Below, in pieces: positions 1-8,383 of a stretch of DNA of 62,274 bases. Below the pieces are notes generated by a model, which did not search any database, was not told the DNA's origin, and worked only from the letters and a program-made list of their open reading frames with translations. How positions within the stretch are numbered: the first letter of the stretch is position 1; every line of letters begins with the position of its first letter. Source of the stretch: Bacteroidales bacterium (GTDB lineage Bacteria; Bacteroidota; Bacteroidia; Bacteroidales; UBA932); the NCBI GenBank assembly GCA_017554305.1, contig JAFZIN010000031.1, forward strand, positions 1 through 62,274. The letters run 5' to 3'. The position numbers and the translations under genes were made by a program.

Positions 1-974
1 AAAGCCTCTGCAATGACCTCTCTCTCAGCCGCAGCAGCATAGTTGTAACGGCGCAGAAGTTCAGGCTCTGCCTTTCTGTATCTGAGTTCTCCCAAACATT
101 TGATAATGGCCAGAGAGAATTTCTCATCCTTACTCTCTTTAAGCAAATCCAAAAGTTCCGGGCAGTCCTTCTTACTCTGAAGGAGTCTGATTTCATTCAC
201 TGCAAAGAGTCTAAGTTCCTCATTTATAGGGTACAGATTACACCAGCGCACAAGGTTCGGAATAGAGAGATTGTTTTTGACTCTGTACACAAACACGTTG
301 TGCAGTTTAACCATAAGCTCTTCAGAGACATAACCTTTGGTATCCTCAGTAAAGATCTTGAAAGGGTAGGAGGTTCCGTAACGAGCCACGTGCAGACGGG
401 AACTCATTCTAAGTTTCTCATCTCTTGCGTAAAGGTATCTTGATGCCACCGCCTCTTTAAGGTCCGTGTTATCATCCGTAATGTTTTTAAGAGCGGCAAG
501 ACGCTTCTTAAGAACTCTGGACTGCATCTGTTTCTCAAAGTAGGTAGGCATTCTCAAGGCTATGGTGAGGTTTCTCCAGTTACTTCTGTTAAAATTCTCA
601 TCATCCTCAATCTTATGGTACAGATCTCTAAGTATAGGAACAAACAGAGAGGTCTTCTTAACGTTCATCTTATAGTCTGCAGGAAGTTCAATTGCCTGGG
701 CTATCTCGTTAGGATCCATCTTGTTAGGGGAGAGGGCAACCTTCTCCATCTTATCCTCGTAGAGTTCTGTGTAGTGCTTCTGCCTGCGGTTGTGACGAGC
801 CTCCTTAACCGCCCTTATGTAGTTCTTTAACAGTGAGAGAACAATGTAAATTACAGCTATGTTGAGTACAAGAGAACACAAACGTACTACAGGCGGATAA
901 TCTATCCACGTGTAGTATATACCCATGATGTAATACTTAATGTATTCTAGTGCCGTCAAACTGTAATACTCCAT
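1..974 (-). CDS. Membrane-anchored HEAT-like repeat protein, C-terminus beyond the window
   Basis: The frame is open from an ATG at 974 to the left edge, so about 324 residues are visible and the C-terminus is missing. Residues about 28-49 form one hydrophobic segment, followed by a basic stretch, so the rest probably lies in the cytoplasm. From about residue 120 on the protein is a series of amphipathic helices rich in Leu, Arg, Lys and Glu, with a helix-pair rhythm resembling HEAT repeats (for example the part containing NEIRLLQSK and KCLGELRYRK). HEAT scaffolds normally bind other proteins; no catalytic motif is visible. It lies 133 bases downstream of the cysteate synthase gene and has its own promoter-like sequence, so it is probably a separate transcription unit. 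The family call rests on pattern only. Confidence 0.6.
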   Translation of the reverse strand, partial: MEYYSLTALEYIKYYIMGIYYTWIDYPPVVRLCSLVLNIAVIYIVLSLLKNYIRAVKEARHNRRQKHYTELYEDKMEKVALSPNKMDPNEIAQAIELPADYKMNVKKTSLFVPILRDLYHKIEDDENFNRSNWRNLTIALRMPTYFEKQMQSRVLKKRLAALKNITDDNTDLKEAVASRYLYARDEKLRMSSRLHVARYGTSYPFKIFTEDTKGYVSEELMVKLHNVFVYRVKNNLSIPNLVRWCNLYPINEELRLFAVNEIRLLQSKKDCPELLDLLKESKDEKFSLAIIKCLGELRYRKAEPELLRRYNYAAAAEREVIAEA

Positions 975-998
975 TCTTACTGGCCTATAATAAACAAG

Positions 999-1030
999 CC
1001 AAGATACTAAAAACGGCGCGAAAATACAAA
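999..1030 (-). promoter_or_regulatory. Bacteroidetes-type promoter for the HEAT-like gene
   Basis: On the minus strand a TTTG (-33 type, 1027-1030) is followed after 20 bases by TATCTTGG (999-1006). This differs from the Bacteroidetes -7 consensus TAnnTTTG at one position. The ATG at 974 lies 24 bases downstream. Spacing and composition fit a sigma-ABfr promoter. No transcript evidence is available. Confidence 0.45.
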
Positions 1031-1107
1031 TCTTTACCTATATGAAAAAGGGAAAAAGTACTTTTATTTCAATTTGTTACCTATTTGTTTCAGGCTTTGA
1101 CACTCTC

Positions 1108-2400
1108 TTATTTCCCAAACAGGGCGGAAACCCTCTCTACAACCTCTGCAGAGCTGCTTTCCGGTGACATTACCAAATCTGGCTTTGTACTTACAAATCT
1201 GAACTCTCTCTTAAAACGCTGCTCGCCTCCTCCGGTTATATTGAGCATTATTGTCTGCTCCGGTGAGACCTGATTCTCTTTTAAAGCCTTTATAAGACTC
1301 ACGATAGTTACACCTGCAGCAGGGTGGATATCTATTCCCTCCAGCTCTTCAAACATATCGCACGCCTCCGTAAGTTCTCCGTTGGTTGCCTTCTGGAACT
1401 CTCCGTTGGTGGCAACCAAAGCGTCAAAGAGACCTCCCGGAACGGAATAAGGCGGTTTGCGGTTTGAAAGAACGCTGGCCTTAATCATAAGCGCCCTTCT
1501 TCTGCCATCCTCCTCATCAAACTGAGGCAGTGCACGGCTGCGCATCATCCAGGCGTCATACATTGGGGTGAAAGGTACGTTCTGTGAAGGAATGAGCTTC
1601 ATTATCTTATCTCCGAACCTTCCGTCTGCCTTGAGACGGAGGTTGGATTCGTATGCCGCAATTGTACCGGTACCGCTTCCCACAGCCTGGAAATAGGCGT
1701 CTGGAATCTCTCCAATTACCTGTGCAGCAGAGAGTACTGTGGTTGCCATTCCGTCTCTTCTTGCCACGTTCTTTGCACCGCCCTCCTCCATAAAGAGTTC
1801 AGATGCGTTCAGTTTTGCGGCAAGGGCAATGGCGTCAAAGTAGTCACTTCCCTTAGGAGGGCAGATAACTTTTACGCAATCGTTTAGCGGCTCCTTAAAC
1901 CAGAGAGCACCCATATTGTCCTCAGGTATAGCAATTACCAGCGGAATGTTGTTGTCTGAGCAGACCTGCGCAAAGGCACGGGCGGTGTTGCCCGCAGAAG
2001 CCACCACCAGAATCCTGTTGTTATTCTCCGGCAGACGTCCGCATACGGAGTAGGCCTCCGTCTCCTTAAACGAGCAGGTTCTCATCTTGGCTCCAATCTC
2101 CGGCCACCAGCCGCTGAAGGTGATATAGAGATTCTTCAGATTGAGCTTCTCTGCAAGTTTCTTACTCTTGTAAGTAATTGGAGCACAGGAGTTTTTAAGC
2201 ATCCTACCAATAGGCATCCAATCTGCAAACTTGTATATTCCGTAGGAATCATCCTTAAACTCAATCTGTTTTTTCTCATAAATGGCTCTTATGAGGGAAT
2301 TTCTGGAATCCTCAGGATCTGCCATAAGCCAACCGGTATCTTCAAACTCTCTGCCGCTCAGGCAATTCTGTAATTTGTACGCTGTGGGTTTAATTTCCAT
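1108..2400 (-). CDS. Cysteate synthase (threonine-synthase-like PLP enzyme)
   Basis: Fold type II PLP enzyme of about 430 residues. The family converts O-phosphoserine plus sulfite to L-cysteate. Seen: the Schiff-base lysine context SFKETEA (Lys112), the phosphate-cradle motif SAGNTA and the glycine loop GSGTGT. The sequence around the active lysine (SGWWPEIGAKMRTCSFKE) is unlike ordinary ThrC and resembles the archaeal and Bacteroidetes cysteate synthase group; that assignment is from memory of the family, not a search. In sulfonolipid-making Bacteroidota cysteate is the head-group precursor of capnine. The ATG at 2400 is preferred over 2442 because it falls five bases after the upstream stop (TAA at 2405-2407) and avoids a 38-base overlap. 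It is the last gene of the Hdr-like run. The main alternative is a divergent threonine synthase. Confidence 0.75.
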   Translation of the reverse strand: MEIKPTAYKLQNCLSGREFEDTGWLMADPEDSRNSLIRAIYEKKQIEFKDDSYGIYKFADWMPIGRMLKNSCAPITYKSKKLAEKLNLKNLYITFSGWWPEIGAKMRTCSFKETEAYSVCGRLPENNNRILVVASAGNTARAFAQVCSDNNIPLVIAIPEDNMGALWFKEPLNDCVKVICPPKGSDYFDAIALAAKLNASELFMEEGGAKNVARRDGMATTVLSAAQVIGEIPDAYFQAVGSGTGTIAAYESNLRLKADGRFGDKIMKLIPSQNVPFTPMYDAWMMRSRALPQFDEEDGRRRALMIKASVLSNRKPPYSVPGGLFDALVATNGEFQKATNGELTEACDMFEELEGIDIHPAAGVTIVSLIKALKENQVSPEQTIMLNITGGGEQRFKREFRFVSTKPDLVMSPESSSAEVVERVSALFGK

Positions 2401-2404
2401 ATCG

Positions 2405-4294
2405 TTAATTGCTTTTAATATTTTCACATACAACCTCTGCAAAATCTTTTACAGGGATAGGGGATTTCTCTCTGAAACTCCTGTAACAGAGAGGACAGGC
2501 GGTAACAATACTTTGCGGATTCTCTGCCGTTAGGTTGTTTATTGAACTCTCCGCAATCTTTCCGCGGTCTTTGTTATCTAATGTGAGGGAGCCCAAACTG
2601 CCTCCGCAGCAGATACTTTCATCTCTCTCTTTTTCTGCTTTCTTTAGTTCCCCGATAGTTCTAAGCACATTACGCGGCTCCTCATATACTCCGCACCCTC
2701 TGCCAAGTTCGCACGGATCGTGATAAACCATTGAACCGCTGCCCTTTGCAACCTTCAGTTCTCCCTTTTCTATAAGTTCGTTCAAATACTGGGTGTAGTG
2801 GAGGATTCTTATTCCCTTAAGGTCATAATCATCCTTGAATACCTTGTAACATATAGGGCAGGAGAGCAGCAGAATCTTGCATCCGCTCTCCATTATCATC
2901 TTCTTATTCTTGGAAATCAGCTCTTTGGCAGCCTCTGTGCGTCCTGCCAGAAGCATAGGACGGCCGCAGCAGATTCCGCCCTCCCTGTCTGCAAAGATGA
3001 ACTTCTTGCCGGCACTCTCCAAAACTGAAGTAACGCTCTTAATAATCTTTGGAGTAAGGTGAGACATACACCCTGCAAAGTACATAACCTCAGCACCTTC
3101 CTCACTATTCTCCTTAAGGCGGAAGTTGTCCATAGGGGTAAAGTCAAAGGAGAGTTTATGGTTTAGAGTCTCTCTTTGGGCACGTCTTATATCCGGTGAA
3201 TTTACTCCCACAGGGCAGAGCGCATAGCACTTGCCGCACATCAGGCACTTGTCTGCTATCTCATTGATTTTCTTCTCATTGTGCCTTCTTAAAAACCTTA
3301 TGAAATATACGGAAGAGTATTTGAGATTCTTCTTTTGGGTGTTCATTGGGCAGGCATCCAGACAGAGTCCGCAACTTGAGCAGGCGTAAATCTCCGCCTC
3401 TGCAAAACCCTTTCTTGGTTTGCGTACTTTTAATCCGGCGTTGCGCATTACAATAAGCAGAGGCTCCGTAAGAATGTGCATATAGCGGCTGAACGGCATT
3501 GCCAGGAAGAAGAGTCCCAGGCAGATAGAGTAGAGCCACCAGGTTGGAAGGAAGTTGAGTTCGTTTCCAAAGAAGTTCCTAAAGAGCATGTTGAGCGGTT
3601 TGGTAAGAAAGCTTCCGCCGCTCAAATCTGCTGTAAATCCCTCAGCTAGAAGGCGTAACGGGAATATAGCCCAGAGGCAGTAGAGGGCCACTCGGTCTGC
3701 AAGGGAAGGTTTGGTGGTGTGCCTCATTCCTAGTGCAATAGAGCGCACTCTCTTGTACATTGCCAGTGCAATACCGCTCAATACATAGAGGAGGAAGAAA
3801 TCCATCAGGAAGAAGAAGAGACTTCCTCTAAGTGTCTCGTGCTCAGGAGACATCCAGATAAAGAAGCGGTAGAAGATAGGGTAGTAGAGGGCTCCGTCTG
3901 CAACGGAATCCAAATGGCGGGGTGCAAAGAGTGCAACCTCAATGTGGCCCAGAACTATAAGCATAAACCAACCGAATGCTATTGCGGAGTGCATATAGCC
4001 AAGCAGCGGTTTACGTTTCCATATCTTGGTGTGTAACAGGCAGTCACAGAAGATATCCTTTATATTCTTAAGGGCCGTCTTTGGTGTGAAGAGTGAGAAG
4101 AAAAGCCTCTTGCGCTCCTCTGCGGTAAGATGGTAGAGTATTCTTATAAGTCCTATCAGAAGATAGACTATAATGAAACTGATACCTATTACAAACGGCA
4201 GTACGAAATGGTTGTAACTGTTAGGATATCTGTCAATTATACCTTCCGGTGTAATCTGGCTGTATGTATATAGTGTCTGAAGGAGTGCCGTCAT
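2405..4294 (-). CDS. Membrane cytochrome b / HdrD-like fusion, 4Fe-4S (EMO-type quinone-linked electron transfer protein)
   Basis: The first 290 of 629 residues form five to six membrane helices like the nitrate-reductase-gamma/DsrM/QmoC group, with candidate heme ligands His102, His117 and His273. Two 4Fe-4S motifs follow (Cys305/308/311/315 and 350/353/356/360). Two CCG domains come last (Cys409, 442-443, 479/482; Cys528, 562-563, 600/603), each able to hold a noncubane cluster as in HdrD. This order matches membrane proteins that pass electrons between soluble flavoproteins and menaquinone, such as EtfAB:menaquinone oxidoreductases. No etfAB is visible here; the neighbours are soluble HdrA/B/C-like proteins, which are the likely partners. 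It overlaps the small HdrC-like gene by four bases (ATGA), indicating coupled translation. Direction of electron flow and substrate are unknown. Confidence 0.8.
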   Translation of the reverse strand: MTALLQTLYTYSQITPEGIIDRYPNSYNHFVLPFVIGISFIIVYLLIGLIRILYHLTAEERKRLFFSLFTPKTALKNIKDIFCDCLLHTKIWKRKPLLGYMHSAIAFGWFMLIVLGHIEVALFAPRHLDSVADGALYYPIFYRFFIWMSPEHETLRGSLFFFLMDFFLLYVLSGIALAMYKRVRSIALGMRHTTKPSLADRVALYCLWAIFPLRLLAEGFTADLSGGSFLTKPLNMLFRNFFGNELNFLPTWWLYSICLGLFFLAMPFSRYMHILTEPLLIVMRNAGLKVRKPRKGFAEAEIYACSSCGLCLDACPMNTQKKNLKYSSVYFIRFLRRHNEKKINEIADKCLMCGKCYALCPVGVNSPDIRRAQRETLNHKLSFDFTPMDNFRLKENSEEGAEVMYFAGCMSHLTPKIIKSVTSVLESAGKKFIFADREGGICCGRPMLLAGRTEAAKELISKNKKMIMESGCKILLLSCPICYKVFKDDYDLKGIRILHYTQYLNELIEKGELKVAKGSGSMVYHDPCELGRGCGVYEEPRNVLRTIGELKKAEKERDESICCGGSLGSLTLDNKDRGKIAESSINNLTAENPQSIVTACPLCYRSFREKSPIPVKDFAEVVCENIKSN

Positions 4295-4620
4295 CTTACC
4301 TGGTAGATTTTGTTGATTGATAAAATAAGATGGCGGGTGTTAATTCCGCGCGGGCACACCATTGTGCATTTGCCGCAGAACATGCAGTGGGAGAGCAGTT
4401 TAAGAGCTTTCTCCTTATCTCCGTTCTGAAGGCTCAAAAGGGCGCTTCTTAATGATGTCTCCTCAAAAACACCTGCACTGCAGGAGGCTGTGCAACTTCC
4501 GCAGGCCATACATTTAAGAGCATCAGGCTCAATCTCAACAAGTTTTGAGAATGAGGCCTTGTCTCTTAAATCCAGATTGATTCTGGAACTTGGACTCAAC
4601 TTAAAGCCGAATTCAATCAT
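4291..4620 (-). CDS. HdrC-like small dicluster ferredoxin subunit
   Basis: 109 residues with two complete 4Fe-4S motifs: Cys37/40/43/47 (CMACGSCTASC) and Cys79/82/85/89 followed by Pro (CMFCGKCTMVCP). Length and cysteine spacing match the HdrC subunit of heterodisulfide reductases and related electron wires. It probably relays electrons between the HdrA-like flavoprotein encoded just upstream (gap seven bases) and the membrane Hdr/cytochrome b protein, whose start codon overlaps its stop. There is no signal peptide or membrane segment, so it should be cytoplasmic. The cluster has a second, longer HdrC-like gene at 6702-7397, and which partner each serves is not clear from sequence. Confidence 0.82.
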   Translation of the reverse strand: MIEFGFKLSPSSRINLDLRDKASFSKLVEIEPDALKCMACGSCTASCSAGVFEETSLRSALLSLQNGDKEKALKLLSHCMFCGKCTMVCPRGINTRHLILSINKIYQVR

Positions 4621-4627
4621 TGCCCGC

Positions 4628-5629
4628 TTACTTCTTAGTTAAATAATTATCTATCTCCATTGCTGCGCTTCTGGCCTCGTGGAGGGTATCGGGCAGTGTC
4701 TTTGGACCCGTTGCCGCACCGGCAAAGAAGAGGCCATCCAGATTGCTCTTCTGCAATGAGAGCATAGTGTCTTTTGTGGAGAAGAAACCGTCCTCTTCTA
4801 CAGAGAGATTCAGCTGATGTCCAACCATATAGCCAGATTCTGAAGGTCTCATTCCGGCCATCAGAACCAGCGTATCCAGCGTTACTTTTATAGGTTTGGA
4901 AGAGAGGGTATCTTCTGCCTTTACAAGGAGTCTTCCCTCAGAGGTTTCCGCAACCTCAGAGACTCTTCCTCTTATGAATCTTATACCCATCTTCTGAGCC
5001 TTAAGATATAGATCCTCATAATGTCTTCCAAACATTCTCAAATCCATATAGAAACAGAAGACGTCCGCCTCCTCAAATGTCTCTTTAATGTGGCAGGCCT
5101 GCTTTACTGCGGTTGCGCAGCAAACCTTGGAACAGGCTGGGTTGCAGACTTTTTCATCTCTTGAACCTACGCAGTGAACAAAGCCCACGGCCTTAGGTTT
5201 CTTAATTGAGAAGTTGCCTTTGAAGAACTGTTCCAAATCTGCATTGGTAATTACTCCCTCATAAATTCCGTAGCCGTACTCCTCTTTCTTTTCTGCCTTA
5301 AAGAGGTCAAAGCCGGTTGCCAGAAGCAGGGCGTCTGCCAACACTGTAATACCGTTGGAGAGTATTACGTTGTAAGATTTATCCAGAATGTTAACACTTT
5401 GTACCTGCGTGTCTGTGAAGCATTTAACTCCCTCTGTCTTCTTAATCATTGCCTTTAGCAGCTCTTCTGCCTTTAAACCATCGGGAAAAAGAGTGTCCCA
5501 TTTGGCCAGATGGCCGCCCAGCTGCTTCTCCTTCTCTACAAGAATAACGTTGTATCCCATCTTTACCAGAATTGAAGAGGCTTCCAATCCTGCAGGGCCG
5601 CCGCCAATGATAAGTATGTTGTTCTTCAT
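4628..5629 (-). CDS. Short HdrA/QmoA-like FAD and iron-sulfur protein
   Basis: 333 residues. The N-terminus is a Rossmann FAD site (GGGPAG at 9-14, acidic residue after the second strand). In the middle is the HdrA-type cysteine cluster: Cys153 in CVGSRD, then Cys162, Cys166, Cys170 and Cys171. A second nucleotide-binding stretch ends with FFAGAATGPKTLPD. Canonical methanogen HdrA is about 650 residues with extra ferredoxin domains; this one is only the flavin core and is closer in size to QmoA. In such complexes this subunit takes electrons from a donor and splits or relays them through FAD. It sits between HdrB- and HdrC-like genes with gaps of four and seven bases. The electron donor is not identifiable here. 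Confidence 0.8.
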   Translation of the reverse strand: MKNNILIIGGGPAGLEASSILVKMGYNVILVEKEKQLGGHLAKWDTLFPDGLKAEELLKAMIKKTEGVKCFTDTQVQSVNILDKSYNVILSNGITVLADALLLATGFDLFKAEKKEEYGYGIYEGVITNADLEQFFKGNFSIKKPKAVGFVHCVGSRDEKVCNPACSKVCCATAVKQACHIKETFEEADVFCFYMDLRMFGRHYEDLYLKAQKMGIRFIRGRVSEVAETSEGRLLVKAEDTLSSKPIKVTLDTLVLMAGMRPSESGYMVGHQLNLSVEEDGFFSTKDTMLSLQKSNLDGLFFAGAATGPKTLPDTLHEARSAAMEIDNYLTKK

Positions 5630-5633
5630 AAGA

Positions 5634-6698
5634 CTATTTTAAGCAATGTGGTTTTTCCGGTTCTCCTATATTCTTACCGTTTTTGCCAAGGTACTTTTTG
5701 GCTGGGTCATACGGTATTCCCATTTTATCTAAAAGTGGCTCAACACCAACCTGATGCGTCTGCAATCCCAAGTCCCACGGGTCATATCCCATAACCAGTC
5801 CGGCTACCTCTTCGTAGGTGAAGACTGGTATGCCGTGGCCGTTCTCTCCGTAGGTCTTTCCTTCCGTTTCTGCAATCACATACTGCCATCTGTCCAAAAA
5901 GTAAGGGCAGCCCGGGCAGTTGGTGATTATCATATCAGGCTTAAAAGGTTCCATACTCTCAAACTTCTTGTGAGTGTTTGATAATGAGTAACCTCTGTTG
6001 CTTTGAATCATATACTGACGGAAGCCGAATCCGCAGCAGTGCCTCCTCTCCGGGTAGTCTATTATCTGACCTCCCCAGGCCTCAACCATACCCACCAGAA
6101 CGTAAGGGTATTCGGCACCTCCAACTCCCTTGGATGGGAACATCTTGGAGTAATGGCAGCCAATGTGCTCCACAACTCTGAGCGGCTCTCCGGTCCTAAC
6201 ATTCACCAGTTTATACTTGGATTTGGCTGCAATTTGATTGCGGTATTTGAAAATAAGATCGCTGGCGTGAACCAGAAACTTTGGTTTTGCAAACTCCAAC
6301 TTGCAACTCTTCCAAAGATTATCCGCTATTTTCTCCTGAAGCTCAGGGTATTCCCTCCAGGTCTCCATAGTCTCGCAGTAGAGACCGAATGAGGTGATGC
6401 AGGAGCAGACGTAGTTCTCGTAACCATATTTTTTCATCAGAGCAAACTGACGTGCAATTATGGTCATTGCAGTCTCCTGCGGAATGGCATCTGAGTGGTA
6501 GGCTATTCCTCCGCAGGTTGTATGATGCTCTGTTTCAAATATATCCTTGCCCAGTTTGTTGCGGGTGATATCCAAAAAGGTAACCTCGGAAGCAGGGAAG
6601 AAACTCTGCCTTATGCAGCTTCTAACATAGAAGTAGTGGTCTTCCGGAATCTCCTTCTGGTAATCTGCCCATATTTTCTGTTTGCCTTCGTAAATCAT
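5634..6698 (-). CDS. HdrB-like CCG-domain protein
   Basis: 354 residues. The C-terminal CCG motif is complete: Cys181, Cys221-Cys222 (CCGFGFRQ) and Cys261/Cys264 (CPGC), the pattern that binds a noncubane [4Fe-4S] cluster in HdrB. The N-terminal copy is altered: Cys28, a single Cys62 where a CC pair is usual (TTCGG), then Cys98 and Cys100 (CSC instead of CxxC). It therefore probably keeps one normal catalytic cluster and one modified site. HdrB reduces disulfides in methanogens; the substrate of bacterial homologues is mostly unknown. It lies four bases from the HdrC-like gene upstream and the HdrA-like gene downstream. Confidence 0.8.
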   Translation of the reverse strand: MIYEGKQKIWADYQKEIPEDHYFYVRSCIRQSFFPASEVTFLDITRNKLGKDIFETEHHTTCGGIAYHSDAIPQETAMTIIARQFALMKKYGYENYVCSCITSFGLYCETMETWREYPELQEKIADNLWKSCKLEFAKPKFLVHASDLIFKYRNQIAAKSKYKLVNVRTGEPLRVVEHIGCHYSKMFPSKGVGGAEYPYVLVGMVEAWGGQIIDYPERRHCCGFGFRQYMIQSNRGYSLSNTHKKFESMEPFKPDMIITNCPGCPYFLDRWQYVIAETEGKTYGENGHGIPVFTYEEVAGLVMGYDPWDLGLQTHQVGVEPLLDKMGIPYDPAKKYLGKNGKNIGEPEKPHCLK

Positions 6699-6701
6699 CT
6701 C

Positions 6702-7397
6702 TTAATGGTTAAAGTGTTTGTTGGAAGATTCCGTGTAGAGTTTCTTTGCATACTCTTCCTCTGTAAGTCCCAGTTCCTCAGCCTTTTTAAGTCCTGCAGC
6801 ACGTACATTCTCCAGCATCTGAGTGGCACCGGTTATATCATAAATCTTCTTAAGTTCATCCAAATCTTTCTGAGGAATCTTTCTCATTGCGCCGGCTCCC
6901 TCTCCGTCAAGATTACCTCCAAGTCTCTCAAATATGTCATCTAAATGCTCTTCTTCCCATTTCCAAACTACTCCTGCCTCCTGATGCTCCTTGTATTTGA
7001 AGGTTCTTGGATAGACGCAATAGCCGTAGTTTAATATGTTGCTGTTGAGGTCTTTGCAGAGCAGATACATCTGCCTTCCCTTCTCAGATTCCATAAAGAA
7101 ACCGGTCTGAATTGAGAGGCTTCTGAGGGCCATAATGATAAGACCGGCGGCATTCTTTCTTGGGCATCTTGTAACGCAGCTCAGGCACTCTCCGCAGTAC
7201 CAGATGGTATCACTCTTGAGCAGTTCTTCTATCTGCGCATCATCCTGATGCTGAACAATATCTACAATTCTGCGCGGGTCATAGCGGTAGAACTCCGCTG
7301 CCGGGCAGATTGCAGTGCAGGTACCACAGTTTATACAGGCGTTCAATCCCTCCTTAATCCTGTAATCCTGCATTAGTCTGTCATATAACTTTCCCAT
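6702..7397 (-). CDS. HdrC-like dicluster ferredoxin protein (long form)
   Basis: 231 residues. Two 4Fe-4S motifs lie near the N-terminus: Cys21/24/27/31 (CINCGTCTAICP) and Cys68/71/74/78 (CGECLSCVTRCP). A C-terminal helical region of about 130 residues follows. This is the HdrC pattern with a C-terminal extension. The ATG at 7397 is used rather than a TTG at 7403, leaving a six-base gap to the antiporter gene before it. It is the first gene of the Hdr-like set and is followed directly by hdrB, so it is the probable HdrC partner of that protein. It is likely cytoplasmic. The extra domain has no motif I recognise. Confidence 0.8.
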   Translation of the reverse strand: MGKLYDRLMQDYRIKEGLNACINCGTCTAICPAAEFYRYDPRRIVDIVQHQDDAQIEELLKSDTIWYCGECLSCVTRCPRKNAAGLIIMALRSLSIQTGFFMESEKGRQMYLLCKDLNSNILNYGYCVYPRTFKYKEHQEAGVVWKWEEEHLDDIFERLGGNLDGEGAGAMRKIPQKDLDELKKIYDITGATQMLENVRAAGLKKAEELGLTEEEYAKKLYTESSNKHFNH

Positions 7398-7403
7398 ACT
7401 CAA

Positions 7404-8378
7404 TTAACCTACTGTAATTGTGCTGTATACATAGAGAACGTAGAGGGCCAGAAGGAGCATTCCCTCCGCACGGCTTATCCTCTTTCTGGTGGCGGAGAAG
7501 AGCACCAGCACCAGGGTAGATACCAGCAGAAATATAAAGTGTGAATGGTTTATTCCGGAGAGTTGAAGAGGGGAGATTACTGAGCATCCGCCCAAAATGA
7601 GGAAGGTGTTGAACACATTGGAACCCACAACGTTACCCAGTGCAAGGCCTCCCTTTTTCTTCACTGCCGCAATAACGCTGGTTGCAAGTTCCGGTATGCT
7701 GGTTCCAACGGCAACAATGGTGGAAGCTATTACCAAATCACTTACTCCCAGGTGTCTGGCAATCTTGGTAGCACTTTCAACCAGGAGGTTGCCTCCGAAT
7801 ATCAGTACAAGAAGTCCTGCAACAAACATCAGAATGGAGAGCCAGATGTTCCTTTTTACAACCTCCTTTTGCTCTTGAGTCTCTTCCAACCTCTTGGCTG
7901 TGAAGAAATTATAGCCAAGGAATATGCAGAAGAGTATAAGCAGCACCAATCCCTCTCCTCTGGAGATTACGTTCTGACTCATATCTACATCAAAAACCAT
8001 TTGGTTTATCTGGCTGTCAAAGCAGATGATTATCAGAACCAAAGAGGAGATGGTAAGAAACTGGAGGTCTTTGCCAAGGTTATCGCTGGTTATTTTAAGA
8101 GGTACAATTGCGCAGGTTAAGCCCAAGATTAGCAGTATGTTGCAGATGTTGGAGCCCACAATGTTTCCCACTGCAATTCCTACGCTGCCCTTGGCCGCTC
8201 CAAAGAAGGAGACAACCGCCTCAGGTGCGGAGGTGCCTATGGCCACTACGGTCATACCTATCACTATATCTGAAATGCCAAAGCGTGAGGCAATTCTGGA
8301 GGCACCTTCAACCAGGAAGTTGGCTCCGGAGAGTATCATTACAAGGCCGGCTATAAGCAGCAGTACGGTAACCGTCAT
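7404..8378 (-). CDS. CaCA-family calcium/sodium:cation antiporter (YrbG-like)
   Basis: 324 residues, about ten hydrophobic segments in two homologous halves. Each half carries an alpha-repeat: GTSAPEAVVS with GNIVGSNI in the first, GTSIPELATSV with GNVVGSNV in the second. These hold the conserved acidic residue that binds the cation in Na+/Ca2+ and K+-dependent exchangers. The protein sits in the inner membrane and exchanges Ca2+ or Na+ against Na+ or H+; the ion specificity cannot be read from sequence. It lies between carB (five-base gap) and the HdrC-like gene (six-base gap), so it is probably co-transcribed with both, although no functional link is obvious. Confidence 0.88.
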   Translation of the reverse strand: MTVTVLLLIAGLVMILSGANFLVEGASRIASRFGISDIVIGMTVVAIGTSAPEAVVSFFGAAKGSVGIAVGNIVGSNICNILLILGLTCAIVPLKITSDNLGKDLQFLTISSLVLIIICFDSQINQMVFDVDMSQNVISRGEGLVLLILFCIFLGYNFFTAKRLEETQEQKEVVKRNIWLSILMFVAGLLVLIFGGNLLVESATKIARHLGVSDLVIASTIVAVGTSIPELATSVIAAVKKKGGLALGNVVGSNVFNTFLILGGCSVISPLQLSGINHSHFIFLLVSTLVLVLFSATRKRISRAEGMLLLALYVLYVYSTITVG

Positions 8379-8383
8379 ATCAA

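Noticed and set aside
1108-2442. Ordinary threonine synthase
   Set aside because: The active-site region and neighbourhood differ from ThrC, and no hom/thrB genes are adjacent; cysteate synthase fits better, though not proven.
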